This document shows, piece by piece, positions 43,866 through 51,897 of a stretch of 64,000 nucleotides of DNA; the first letter of the stretch is position 1, and every line of letters begins with the position of its first letter. Position numbers and translations under genes: made by a program. The notes under the pieces are model-generated. The model had not been told where the DNA came from. It saw only the letters and a program-made list of their open reading frames with translations, and ran no database searches. Origin of the DNA: Arachidicoccus sp050436765 (GTDB lineage: Bacteria; Bacteroidota; Bacteroidia; Chitinophagales; Chitinophagaceae); assembly GCF_050436765.1 (NCBI RefSeq), contig NZ_JBNQGD010000199.1:1-64000 (forward strand). Reading direction: 5' to 3'.

Positions 43866-44657
43866 TTATTTTTTTCCTTTAAAAAATCCATAATCGGTTA
43901 AAATAGCTTTAAGTGTATTAACCAAGGCATTTTTATCGGCCGTGTTATTGATCGCCTCTGCATGTATTACAAAGAAATAGACTCTTTTGTTTTCCTCTTC
44001 CCAACCCATTATCCAGCCTGAATGTTTCCCTTCTTTATTGACCTGCCATACGGCTTTATAGGAGAGAGAATAAAGGGTGTTACTCTGTTGTGTCATCAGA
44101 TCTTTTACTAATCGTTGCACGCGTTTTTGAAAAGGAAATTGCGCAAAATATACTTTCTCCGTAAAGCCCAATAGTTCATCCGGTGTTAGCTTTAATGAAT
44201 CATTTTGCCAAAAAACTGGATCGTTCTTTGCAATAATCTTATTACCATAATGTAAGGAGTCTAACCAAAATTGCATGGTCGACCTACCAATACTGTCGCT
44301 CAGCGAAATAAAACTGGCGGTGTCATCCGTTTTAAATGCCTGGCCTAAGGTCATAGCTGTATCGTTCCTTCTTTGAATCAGGGAATTTTCGTCAGTTACT
44401 GCGCCCTTTTCCAAACCGATCAAAGTAGTCAATATATCAAAGCTATTGCCAGGATTATAAGAAGAATCTTTATAGGAAGAAAGATTATATACATTGAACG
44501 TCTCGTGCACATTGTCTAATAGAGCAAAACTTCCTTTCAAATGATTGGCTGCAAAATATTTTTCCAGATGACTATCTTCCGATACATTATTCAAGGAACA
44601 GCTACCCAATGCTAGGAGCCCAGCTGACAAAAGAGAAAAATATAATAGCTTCTTCAT
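43866..44657 (-). CDS. Class D beta-lactamase-like lipoprotein with catalytic residues lost
   Basis: I start at the ATG at 44657, which gives a lipoprotein signal (MKKLLYFSLLSAGLLALGSC, Cys20) and 263 residues. The fold matches OXA class D enzymes along most of its length: LIGLEKGAV, IGRSTMQFWL, YGN, FW, KLTPDELLGF and VYFFVIHA. But the S-x-x-K motif is N71-S-F-D74, the S-x-V Ser is Asp (about D111), and the K-T-G is K201-A-V. It should not hydrolyse beta-lactams by the normal mechanism. A ligand-binding or sensor role is inferred. It is 96 bases upstream of batB. Confidence 0.85.
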   Translation of the reverse strand: MKKLLYFSLLSAGLLALGSCSLNNVSEDSHLEKYFAANHLKGSFALLDNVHETFNVYNLSSYKDSSYNPGNSFDILTTLIGLEKGAVTDENSLIQRRNDTAMTLGQAFKTDDTASFISLSDSIGRSTMQFWLDSLHYGNKIIAKNDPVFWQNDSLKLTPDELLGFTEKVYFAQFPFQKRVQRLVKDLMTQQSNTLYSLSYKAVWQVNKEGKHSGWIMGWEEENKRVYFFVIHAEAINNTADKNALVNTLKAILTDYGFFKGKK

Positions 44658-44758
44658 AATTTTTCTGGCAAAAGTAATCATCTTTTGGCTATCTGCCTTA
44701 ACGGAAAAAGAAAACACTTTCAGTCTTTCTTGCTCCAAAATTATTTTCTAAGTGACGG

Positions 44759-44792
44759 TTGCCACCTGCATCCTTAATTCTCGCTATCTTTG
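44759..44792 (+). promoter_or_regulatory. Putative promoter of the peroxiredoxin gene
   Basis: TTG at 44759-44761 and TATCTTTG at 44785-44792 are 23 bases apart, near the wide end for the Bacteroidota consensus. Confidence 0.5.
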
Positions 44793-44843
44793 CCTCAGGT
44801 CGTAAGTGAAATAGGTACAACAAAAAATTATTAAACAAAAATT

Positions 44844-45314
44844 ATGTCAATAGTATTAAAAGCAGGAGATAGGGCGCCAGAATTTAAGGGGGTAGATCAA
44901 AATGGAAATGTAATTGCCCTCTCGGATTTTAAAGGCAAAAAAGTAGTTTTATATTTTTATCCTAAGGATAATACGCCAGGTTGTACCGCACAGGCATGTA
45001 ATTTACGTGATAACTACGAGGAGTTGATTAATAAAGGGTTTCAGATAATTGGCGTTAGTGGCGATAGTATAAAAAGTCATAAGAAATTTGAAGAGAAATT
45101 TGGCTTACCTTTTCCATTAATTGCCGACGAAGACAAAATCATTTTAGAAGCTTACGGTGTTTGGAAACCAAAAATGTTTATGGGCCGTTCTTTTATCGGC
45201 ATCCATCGTACTACTTTTTTAATAGACGGAAAGGGTATTATTAAAGCCATAATAGATAAACCCAATACAAAAAATCATACGGAACAAGTATTGGAAACTT
45301 GGGCAACTATCTAA
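44844..45314 (+). CDS. bcp: Thioredoxin-dependent peroxiredoxin (BCP/PrxQ)
   Basis: The 156-residue enzyme reduces peroxides with thioredoxin. The peroxidatic C47 lies in KDNTPGCTAQACN and the resolving C52 is five residues later, the PrxQ arrangement. Length is typical. It converges with the UbiD-family gene, leaving only 6 bases between stop codons. Confidence 0.94.
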   Translation: MSIVLKAGDRAPEFKGVDQNGNVIALSDFKGKKVVLYFYPKDNTPGCTAQACNLRDNYEELINKGFQIIGVSGDSIKSHKKFEEKFGLPFPLIADEDKIILEAYGVWKPKMFMGRSFIGIHRTTFLIDGKGIIKAIIDKPNTKNHTEQVLETWATI

Positions 45315-45320
45315 AAAATA

Positions 45321-47141
45321 CTAACCCCGATTCCTTTTCAAAATCTCGTCGACTCGTTTTTCGACTGCTTCATTTTTTATTAAAGCGGGCGCATGGTGAG
45401 GTTTTATACGTGCATCAATAATTAAAGCATTTTCACACCCCCAGTGCTTGTATCGGGTAAAAGAATTGATACCATAAATGTCATGGGAGGGATTGCTGCG
45501 TGTAAAACTTACCCATAGAAAATTATTTAGTTTTTCTGCTACAAAATCGGCATCGTCACAAAGGATTATGAGTGCAATTTCAATAAGCGATTCTGTTTTA
45601 TCTCTTAATAAAATATTTAATTCCTGCATTTCTTTTTCAGCGTCTGCATAATTGCTAAACGCTTTTGTTTGCAACGCAACAATTCCTGGTAAAACAATTT
45701 TCGCATTTGTATTTCGTAATTCTTTTAAACACGCAGGTAGTTCTATTGCCAAAGATCTTATCTGATTGCCGTATGCGGCAAAAACTACTTTGCTGCCTGC
45801 ATTTAATCCTGTTCCGGAATAATCAAGTGTATCGATTGTCGTATTGGTTTGAAAGTGGATATCTCTTCGCCAATCTATTCTTTCTAAAATATATTTAAAA
45901 TAACTCTCAATATTATTGACAGATAATTGATTTGTATCATCTGCTGTAATAAATAAATATTTTGCCAAACTCAATTGCCCTGTTCCTAAGATCCTGTTGG
46001 CCAAGGTCAGTAATTCAGCAGGTTGTTTTTTGGAATCGAAAGGAGTGTAGCGTTCGCTGCCAATCGCCAGTAACAAAGGATGTACTCCCGCTGCATCAAC
46101 CGCATTAATTGCTTTTAATCCGGGAATTTCTTGTTCAACAGCGTTGCCTGTTATTTCATGAATAAGTGCGCCAAAAGAAGTATCTTCCTGTGGTGGACGG
46201 CCGACGACTGTAAAAGGCCATATTGCCTCTTTTTTCGCAAATACTTTGTGTACGTGCATTACAGGAAAATCGTGTTGCAGACTATAATAGCCCAAATGGT
46301 CACCAAAGGGCCCTTCAGGTTTCGTTTCGTTGGGGTATATTTCACCTGTAATTACGAAATCGGCATCTGCACTGATACAATATCCGTCCTGGTAATAATA
46401 ACGAAACCTACGCCCAGCAAGCATCCCTGCAAAAGTTAATTCGCTCAAGTTCTCAGGCAATGGCATTACTGCTGCTAGAGTATGTGCAGGTGGACCTCCT
46501 ACAAATATACTTACCTTAAGCGGTAGGTTCTTTTTATTGGCAATAGATTGATGTACACCTATGCCACGATGTATTTGATAATGCAATCCGACTTCTTCGT
46601 TTGTAACATATTCATTGCCCAGAATTTGTACGCGATACATGCCCAGATTGGATCGCATTGTGCCTGGTTTTTCTATATTTTCAGTATATACTTGGGGTAG
46701 TGTTATAAAAGAACCGCCATCTTTTTCCCAGTGGTGTATTTGAGGTAAGTCCGTAATTTTAATTTCTTCAAAAGGAATATGAATATAACTTGGTTTTTTT
46801 ATTGGCAATCCTTTTAACGCGACAATACCCGTATTCAGATTTTTAAAGGGGTGCTTAATTGCCTGTATGGGATTATTGCGCAGTTCAATTAAATCCTGTA
46901 CTTTAGACAAAGTATCACGAAAGATATATTTGCTCCTTTCTAATGTGCCAAAAATATTAGAAGTCGCTCTGTATTTGCAGCCTTTTACTTTCTCGAACAA
47001 AATGGCCGGACCATCCTCTCCGTAGACACGCATCTGTATAGCCGCCATTTCCAGATAAGGATCCACCTCTTCTTTAATGCGCAACAATTGTCCAGTACTC
47101 TCCAGATCTTTTAGGCAATCTTCTAAGTTGATATAGGCCAT
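45321..47141 (-). CDS. UbiD family decarboxylase (menaquinone-type)
   Basis: The 606-residue protein fits UbiD-like decarboxylases using prenylated FMN. Blocks such as RSNLGMYRVQILG, HYQIHRGIGVH and EGPFGDHLGYYS match the family. In Bacteroidota the roughly 600-residue form is usually assigned to menaquinone synthesis, either classical or futalosine-type. No flavin prenyltransferase UbiX is nearby, so the substrate remains inferred. Confidence 0.9.
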   Translation of the reverse strand: MAYINLEDCLKDLESTGQLLRIKEEVDPYLEMAAIQMRVYGEDGPAILFEKVKGCKYRATSNIFGTLERSKYIFRDTLSKVQDLIELRNNPIQAIKHPFKNLNTGIVALKGLPIKKPSYIHIPFEEIKITDLPQIHHWEKDGGSFITLPQVYTENIEKPGTMRSNLGMYRVQILGNEYVTNEEVGLHYQIHRGIGVHQSIANKKNLPLKVSIFVGGPPAHTLAAVMPLPENLSELTFAGMLAGRRFRYYYQDGYCISADADFVITGEIYPNETKPEGPFGDHLGYYSLQHDFPVMHVHKVFAKKEAIWPFTVVGRPPQEDTSFGALIHEITGNAVEQEIPGLKAINAVDAAGVHPLLLAIGSERYTPFDSKKQPAELLTLANRILGTGQLSLAKYLFITADDTNQLSVNNIESYFKYILERIDWRRDIHFQTNTTIDTLDYSGTGLNAGSKVVFAAYGNQIRSLAIELPACLKELRNTNAKIVLPGIVALQTKAFSNYADAEKEMQELNILLRDKTESLIEIALIILCDDADFVAEKLNNFLWVSFTRSNPSHDIYGINSFTRYKHWGCENALIIDARIKPHHAPALIKNEAVEKRVDEILKRNRG

Positions 47142-47279
47142 TTTGTCTTATTCTATTATTCTTTCCATTCATATTGTTAATGAACTTCCATTGTGCTTTG
47201 ATCTTTAGTGTATAATCCGCCCAACAACTTCTACTTCTTAAGCGACTACTGCTTTTGCAACCATAAATTAATCGTCGGT

Positions 47280-47807
47280 TTATAAGTTTTCTTTGGTAGG
47301 AGCAAATAAGGCGCGCAGTTCACTAGCGTCGTTAGGGGACATTTTTCCAGCCAGTATTAAACGTAATTGACGTCTGCGCATAGCACCCTCATATTGCTCT
47401 TTCTCTTCCGGAGTTTCGGCGATTACCTGCGGCACTTTTCGTGGCCGGTTGTTGGGGTCAAGTGCTACAAAAGTAAAATAGGCTTCATTACTTTCGTAAC
47501 GATACTGATGTAAACTATCTTCGCCCCAAACTTTTATATTTATCTCCATTGAAGTGTTAAATGCCCTGGTTAGTTTGGCTTCTATGTGTACTATATTGCC
47601 AATCTTTATGGGATTTTTGAAACTCAAATTATCCACGCTTGCCGTCATACAAGGGGAGTTGCAATGCCTGGCTGCTGACATAGCACCCGCGATGTCCATC
47701 CAATACATTAACCTGCCGCCCATCAAATTCCCAAAAGTATTGGTGTCGTTGGGTAATACAAGTTCATTCATTACCACTAAACTTTCACTTGCTTTCTTTG
47801 CATCCAT
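47280..47807 (-). CDS. Acyl-CoA thioesterase, hotdog fold
   Basis: The frame is open from 48035, but homology begins at the ATG at 47807 (MDAKKASESLVVMNE), giving 175 residues. It is a YciA/BACH-like hotdog enzyme with N24 and D38 in the LPNDTNTFGNLMGGRLMYWMD region, followed by KIGNIVHIEAKL. It hydrolyses acyl-CoA to the free acid and CoA. The C-terminal tail of about 40 residues is Arg-rich with no known motif. Confidence 0.9.
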   Translation of the reverse strand: MDAKKASESLVVMNELVLPNDTNTFGNLMGGRLMYWMDIAGAMSAARHCNSPCMTASVDNLSFKNPIKIGNIVHIEAKLTRAFNTSMEINIKVWGEDSLHQYRYESNEAYFTFVALDPNNRPRKVPQVIAETPEEKEQYEGAMRRRQLRLILAGKMSPNDASELRALFAPTKENL

Positions 47808-48122
47808 TTTCAAATCTTTGGCAACAAAGATAAGGGTTAAGTTATGGATATAAGCTGTGTTTGCGGTTAATAAAATTCTTTTGAAAGCTCTCCACATGCG
47901 GTGCAGCCTTTCAACGGCTATTGTCCTTCTATATTTGGACCTTGCTATAGTTATTTCTATCTCTTTCCTTGTGGAGGTATTTTGACATTTTATGGAAAAT
48001 CTAATTTTCAGAAATGCAGAGCAAATAAAATACAAGGCAGCTTTTAAAAAAACAGTAAATTTGAGAATTCTAAAGAATAATTTGATAGGCTGATTCAGGT
48101 CTTCATTAAACTATTAAAGAAT

Positions 48123-48533
48123 ATGAAAAGGCTATTTTTTGTATGCCTATTTGTAGCAATGTTTTACTCTTGTTCCAAGAGCACAACGAATAATAATGCG
48201 CTTTCTGGAAAATGGAATATCGTTACAGATGCTAAATTTATTGGTTTGGGACAAGATAACCAACAAGTAAATTATGTGGGAAAATTAGATGATTATTTTG
48301 ATTTCTTAAACGACAGTGTGATCTATATGAAGGAGGGTTCAGTCCTTGATACATTGAATTATAAGCGTACATCAAACACGACAATTATAATTTCTTCTTT
48401 TGGTGTAATTGCGAATGGCGAGCCAGAGACATCCCAAATGAGCAATCATACTAATAGGGGCCTCACAATCACTGCCGCTAACATCTATACTCCTGGCGGA
48501 ACATTTGGTCGAAAAATTGTGCTAAGTAGATAA
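48123..48533 (+). CDS. Small lipocalin-like lipoprotein
   Basis: The 136-residue protein has a lipoprotein signal ending FYSC (Cys17), a Ser/Asn linker and a beta-rich domain beginning LSGKWNIV, which resembles the lipocalin-like folds (DUF4923/lipocalin-5) common in Bacteroidota. No specific ligand or function is known. It is a single gene with no obvious partner. Confidence 0.7.
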   Translation: MKRLFFVCLFVAMFYSCSKSTTNNNALSGKWNIVTDAKFIGLGQDNQQVNYVGKLDDYFDFLNDSVIYMKEGSVLDTLNYKRTSNTTIIISSFGVIANGEPETSQMSNHTNRGLTITAANIYTPGGTFGRKIVLSR

Positions 48534-48748
48534 TATCCATTTTGTATATCTTTCGTCCCTGTCAGTATCTTTCTCTAACGACAAAGCTTTTGCTCTTAAC
48601 TTCATTCTTCGACGTTTCGAGCAAGGAAAACGAAGTAATGTAACTTGCACCCTTTAAATTAGACATTAAGGTAGACGATAGCTATTATTCGCAGCATTAG
48701 CGTTCATCTGCCAAATTGTTCAATTAATTATCACTATCTAGCTAAATA

Positions 48749-49318
48749 ATGACAATAGAACTTAAATTAATTTTAAATGCAATTTCTCCATTTACCGAAG
48801 AAGAATTTGCGTTCATTGAACCATATTTTCAAATGGTTTCATTAAAGAAAAATGAAATCCTTTTAGAAGAAGGACAACTTTGTAATACCTTTTTTATCGT
48901 AGAATCGGGCATGCTCCGAAACTACTACAACAATAACGGTCTGGATGTAAATTTCAGTTTTACTATGGAAAAGCATTTCACCACAAATTTTGAAGCCTAC
49001 GTGAATCGGGAACCTTCTAAAATTATTATTCAAGCAATGGAAAGATCGGTTGTTTGGGTAGTAAACAGTAGAATGTATGCTAAAGAGAATGGATCCTTTG
49101 CAGCTTTTTCTACTTTCATTCGAAGAGTAGCTATTCGTACACTGATGGCAACCGAAGAGCATCATAATATGTTACGCATGCATGCACCTGCTGATCGATA
49201 CCAATATATTTTAGAGAAGAAACCAGAGCTCATCCAAAGAATCCCACTTAGCTATTTGGCCTCATACTTGGGCATTACAAGGGAAACGCTCAGTAGAATC
49301 CGCAGCAACAAATATTAA
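48749..49318 (+). CDS. Crp/Fnr family transcriptional regulator
   Basis: The 189-residue protein has a cNMP-binding-like beta-roll (about 20-115; EGQLCNTFFIVESGMLRNYY) and a C-terminal helix-turn-helix (about 165-188; LSYLASYLGITRETLSRI). There is no four-Cys iron-sulfur motif and the cAMP-contacting residues are poorly kept, as in many Bacteroidota regulators of this class. It lies 71 bases upstream of a small operon and is a likely regulator of it. Confidence 0.92.
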   Translation: MTIELKLILNAISPFTEEEFAFIEPYFQMVSLKKNEILLEEGQLCNTFFIVESGMLRNYYNNNGLDVNFSFTMEKHFTTNFEAYVNREPSKIIIQAMERSVVWVVNSRMYAKENGSFAAFSTFIRRVAIRTLMATEEHHNMLRMHAPADRYQYILEKKPELIQRIPLSYLASYLGITRETLSRIRSNKY

Positions 49319-49343
49319 ATCCATTTTTTGATATTTATCACAG

Positions 49344-49371
49344 TTGTCCCAATGCACATGAACTACCTTTG
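49344..49371 (+). promoter_or_regulatory. Putative promoter of the 49390-51560 operon
   Basis: TTG at 49344-49346 and TACCTTTG at 49364-49371 are separated by 17 bases, a good Bacteroidota match, 18 bases ahead of the first ATG. A Crp-type regulator gene ends at 49318. Confidence 0.65.
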
Positions 49372-49389
49372 TGTCATTAAATATTAGTT

Positions 49390-49698
49390 ATGGAATGGTA
49401 TCAATATATAGCGGCTTTTTTTGCAGGCGTTTTTTTAACCAATGCGATTCCGCACTTTGTGCATGGTATTGCAGGAAACAAATTCCCAACTCCCTTTGCT
49501 AAACCACCCGGTAAAGGCCTTTCCTCTCCCACGGTGAATGTAGTTTGGGCTCTTTTCAATTTACTAATTGGCTATACGTTGTTGAGCGTAAGTAAAATAA
49601 ACAGCAGTAATGTTCCTTTGATTCTTATTTTTTTTCTTGGCATGGCAGTAATAAGTATTATGAGTAGTATTGGTTTTCAAAAAAAAGATAAAGAATAA
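49390..49698 (+). CDS. Small integral membrane protein, function unknown
   Basis: The 102-residue protein has about three membrane helices (about 6-26, 50-68, 75-95) and a conserved-looking loop (NAIPHFVHGIAGNKFPTPF). I do not recognise a named domain. It sits first in an apparent operon with an MFS transporter 67 bases downstream and an isochorismatase-like protein, which suggests a role linked to export or detoxification. That role is an inference from context only. Confidence 0.75.
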   Translation: MEWYQYIAAFFAGVFLTNAIPHFVHGIAGNKFPTPFAKPPGKGLSSPTVNVVWALFNLLIGYTLLSVSKINSSNVPLILIFFLGMAVISIMSSIGFQKKDKE

Positions 49699-49765
49699 TC
49701 TACTAATAAAATGCTATTCAATCTCTTTATTTTTATCTTCAAGTGCAAGGGTCTTAACAGTAATA

Positions 49766-50992
49766 ATGAACATACAAAATACATTCATAGCGCTTAGAAG
49801 TCGCAATTTTGCTTTATTTTTTACAGGTCAATTTATTTCTCGCGTAGGAATGTGGATGCAGCGGACTGCTGTAATTTGGGTCGTTTACAGCATAACACAT
49901 AGTATATTTATGATTGGTGTTGCTACTTTTGCGGAACAATTTCCGTCCTTTGTGTTTTCCGTGGGAGGTGGGCTTGTAGCGGATAAATACGATCGTTATA
50001 AGGTGCTCCTTCTTACGCAAATTTTATCTGCTTTACAAGCGATCGCATTGACTGCCTTTGCTTTTTCGGGAAATTTTGGAATTACACTCATTCTCATTTT
50101 AAGTGTATTTCTCGGTATTATAAATGCCTATGATGTCCCCGTAAGGCAATCCATGATTCCGGAAACCATTGAACATAAAGAAGATTTGAATAATGCAATT
50201 GCGTTAAACGAGTCTTTAAATACCCTCGCCAGACTAATTGGTCCTGCTTTGGCTGGATTTGTATTAGTAAAATATGAAGCCGCATCTTGTTTCCTGGCTA
50301 ATGCGATTAGTTTTATTGCAGTGATAGGTGCCATTTTAGCAATGAAATTTCCAAAGGATAAATTCAGTAAGCACAAGACAAAAATTAAAACGAATTTTAA
50401 AGAGGCGTTGGAATATCTGGCAGTCAATAAGTCAATTGCCATCGTAATTTTGATAGCCGCAATTTCTAGTCTTTTAATACTACCCTATATAACATTGTTA
50501 CCGGTTTATGCCAAAGTAATTTTTAAAGGTGATGCCGCTACATTTGGCTGGTTGAATGCGGCGATTGGCTTCGGTGCGTTCACCGGCTCATTTTATCTTG
50601 CTACCTTAAAAAAAACGGCAGATTTTAGAAGGGTCTTGATCTTTAATATTTTTCTATTTGGCGTAAGTTTATTATTATTTGCCTATTCGCGCAATGTGTA
50701 CTTGTCCCTATTTTTTGCTATTGTCGGTGGCTTTAGTTCTATCCTCCAATCTTCCATTATAATTACTATTGTACAAAGTGAAACAGATAATCAATATCGA
50801 GGAAGGGTGATGAGTTTAATTGCCATGGCAATTTTCGGAATGTTGCCACTAGGTAGTCTTTTAGTCGGATATATTGCACCGGTAGTAGGAACCCAATTTA
50901 CCGTATTTATGGAAGGGGTACTGGGGGTTATACTGGGAATAGTCTTCTATAAAAATCTAATAAATACATCGAACGAACGAATTAAACATTAA
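49766..50992 (+). CDS. MFS transporter, EntS-like exporter family
   Basis: I start at 49766 (MNIQNTFIALRSRNFALFFTG), where the family begins; the frame extends 32 codons upstream without homology. The 408-residue protein has about 12 membrane helices, the early motif GQFISRVGMWMQRTAV and the loop GGLVADKYDRYKVLL typical of the MFS_3 group that includes enterobactin exporters. The exported compound is unknown. The following hydrolase gene begins 4 bases after its stop. Confidence 0.9.
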   Translation: MNIQNTFIALRSRNFALFFTGQFISRVGMWMQRTAVIWVVYSITHSIFMIGVATFAEQFPSFVFSVGGGLVADKYDRYKVLLLTQILSALQAIALTAFAFSGNFGITLILILSVFLGIINAYDVPVRQSMIPETIEHKEDLNNAIALNESLNTLARLIGPALAGFVLVKYEAASCFLANAISFIAVIGAILAMKFPKDKFSKHKTKIKTNFKEALEYLAVNKSIAIVILIAAISSLLILPYITLLPVYAKVIFKGDAATFGWLNAAIGFGAFTGSFYLATLKKTADFRRVLIFNIFLFGVSLLLFAYSRNVYLSLFFAIVGGFSSILQSSIIITIVQSETDNQYRGRVMSLIAMAIFGMLPLGSLLVGYIAPVVGTQFTVFMEGVLGVILGIVFYKNLINTSNERIKH

Positions 50993-50996
50993 AATA

Positions 50997-51560
50997 ATGA
51001 ACAACAAAACGGCGTTGCTCGTGATGGATATACAAATAGGTATTACGAGCAGATTGCCCCTACAAGGAGAAGCATTGGTCAACAAAGTAGCCGGCGCCAT
51101 AAAAGTGGCAAGGAAAAAGGATATTTTGGTGATTTTCGTGCGGGTGGGTTTCAAAACGGGCATGCCGGAAATAAGTGCCCGCAATAAGACTTTTTATGCG
51201 ATCAAAGAACAAATGACTGACGCTCGTTTAGAGAGTTTTATGCAAATCCATCCAGGCCTTGGAATGCTCGAACGCGATATTATTGTCGATAAAAAAAGGG
51301 TTAGTGCTTTTAGTGGAAGCGATTTAGAAATGATTTTGCGTGCCAATAATATTTCCCATCTGATACTTACCGGTGTTGCTACCAGCGGAATAGTTTTGTC
51401 AACCTTACGAGAAGCATTTGACAAAGATTTTCAACAAACGGTTCTTTCAGATGCATGTGCAGACTTAACAGAAGACATACATGAATTTCTCATTCAAAAA
51501 ATATTCCCGAAACAAGCTGAGGTAATGACCATTGATGAATGGAAAAATACTATGTTCTAA
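50997..51560 (+). CDS. Isochorismatase-like protein without the catalytic Cys
   Basis: The 187-residue protein has the isochorismatase-like fold (PF00857): D11 in LLVMDIQIGI and K100 in VDKKRVSAFSGSDL are in place. The usual nucleophile position in G-V-x-T-x-x-C-V reads GVATSGIV, placing Ile132 where Cys is expected. A subgroup with this wording exists. It may work as a different hydrolase or oxidoreductase, or bind ligands only. It is tightly coupled to the MFS gene. Confidence 0.85.
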   Translation: MNNKTALLVMDIQIGITSRLPLQGEALVNKVAGAIKVARKKDILVIFVRVGFKTGMPEISARNKTFYAIKEQMTDARLESFMQIHPGLGMLERDIIVDKKRVSAFSGSDLEMILRANNISHLILTGVATSGIVLSTLREAFDKDFQQTVLSDACADLTEDIHEFLIQKIFPKQAEVMTIDEWKNTMF

Positions 51561-51897
51561 GAAATTACGCATAAAAGCTTCTATTATAATATTTAAAAAG
51601 TCAGGAATAATCCGAGCTGCCGGATTATGCTGATTCGGTGTCGAACAATAGGCAATACTGCTCATGAATTGCCGCTTGTTTTTCGTTAAGGTTACACTTT
51701 GCAAAAAAAATACGAATAGTATTGATGGATAACCCATTTAAATTCGATCCATCATCAAAAACAAGTAATTTGAATAGCAATGATTTTATAACGATTAGAA
51801 TAGTTAGCTTTGATAACATAATAAATGGACCCGACGTTTTTGATTAATAGAAATTTTGGGCCTTTTTTCACTGTTTACTTGTCCAAAGCCATTATTT
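51561..51897. other. Gene-free stretch before the broken M13 gene
   Basis: ATAATCCG (51607-51614) pairs perfectly with CGGATTAT (51621-51628), a small hairpin 47 bases past the preceding stop, without a T run. A 64-codon minus-strand frame (51625-51819) is noted but not supported. Confidence 0.45.

Noticed and set aside
43866..44657. Functional beta-lactam resistance gene
   Set aside because: The catalytic Ser and Lys and the K-T-G motif are replaced, so hydrolysis by the class D mechanism is not expected.
51625..51819. 64-codon minus-strand frame before the broken M13 gene
   Set aside because: Its middle part looks vaguely protein-like, but there is no family, promoter or partner gene, so it is not supported.
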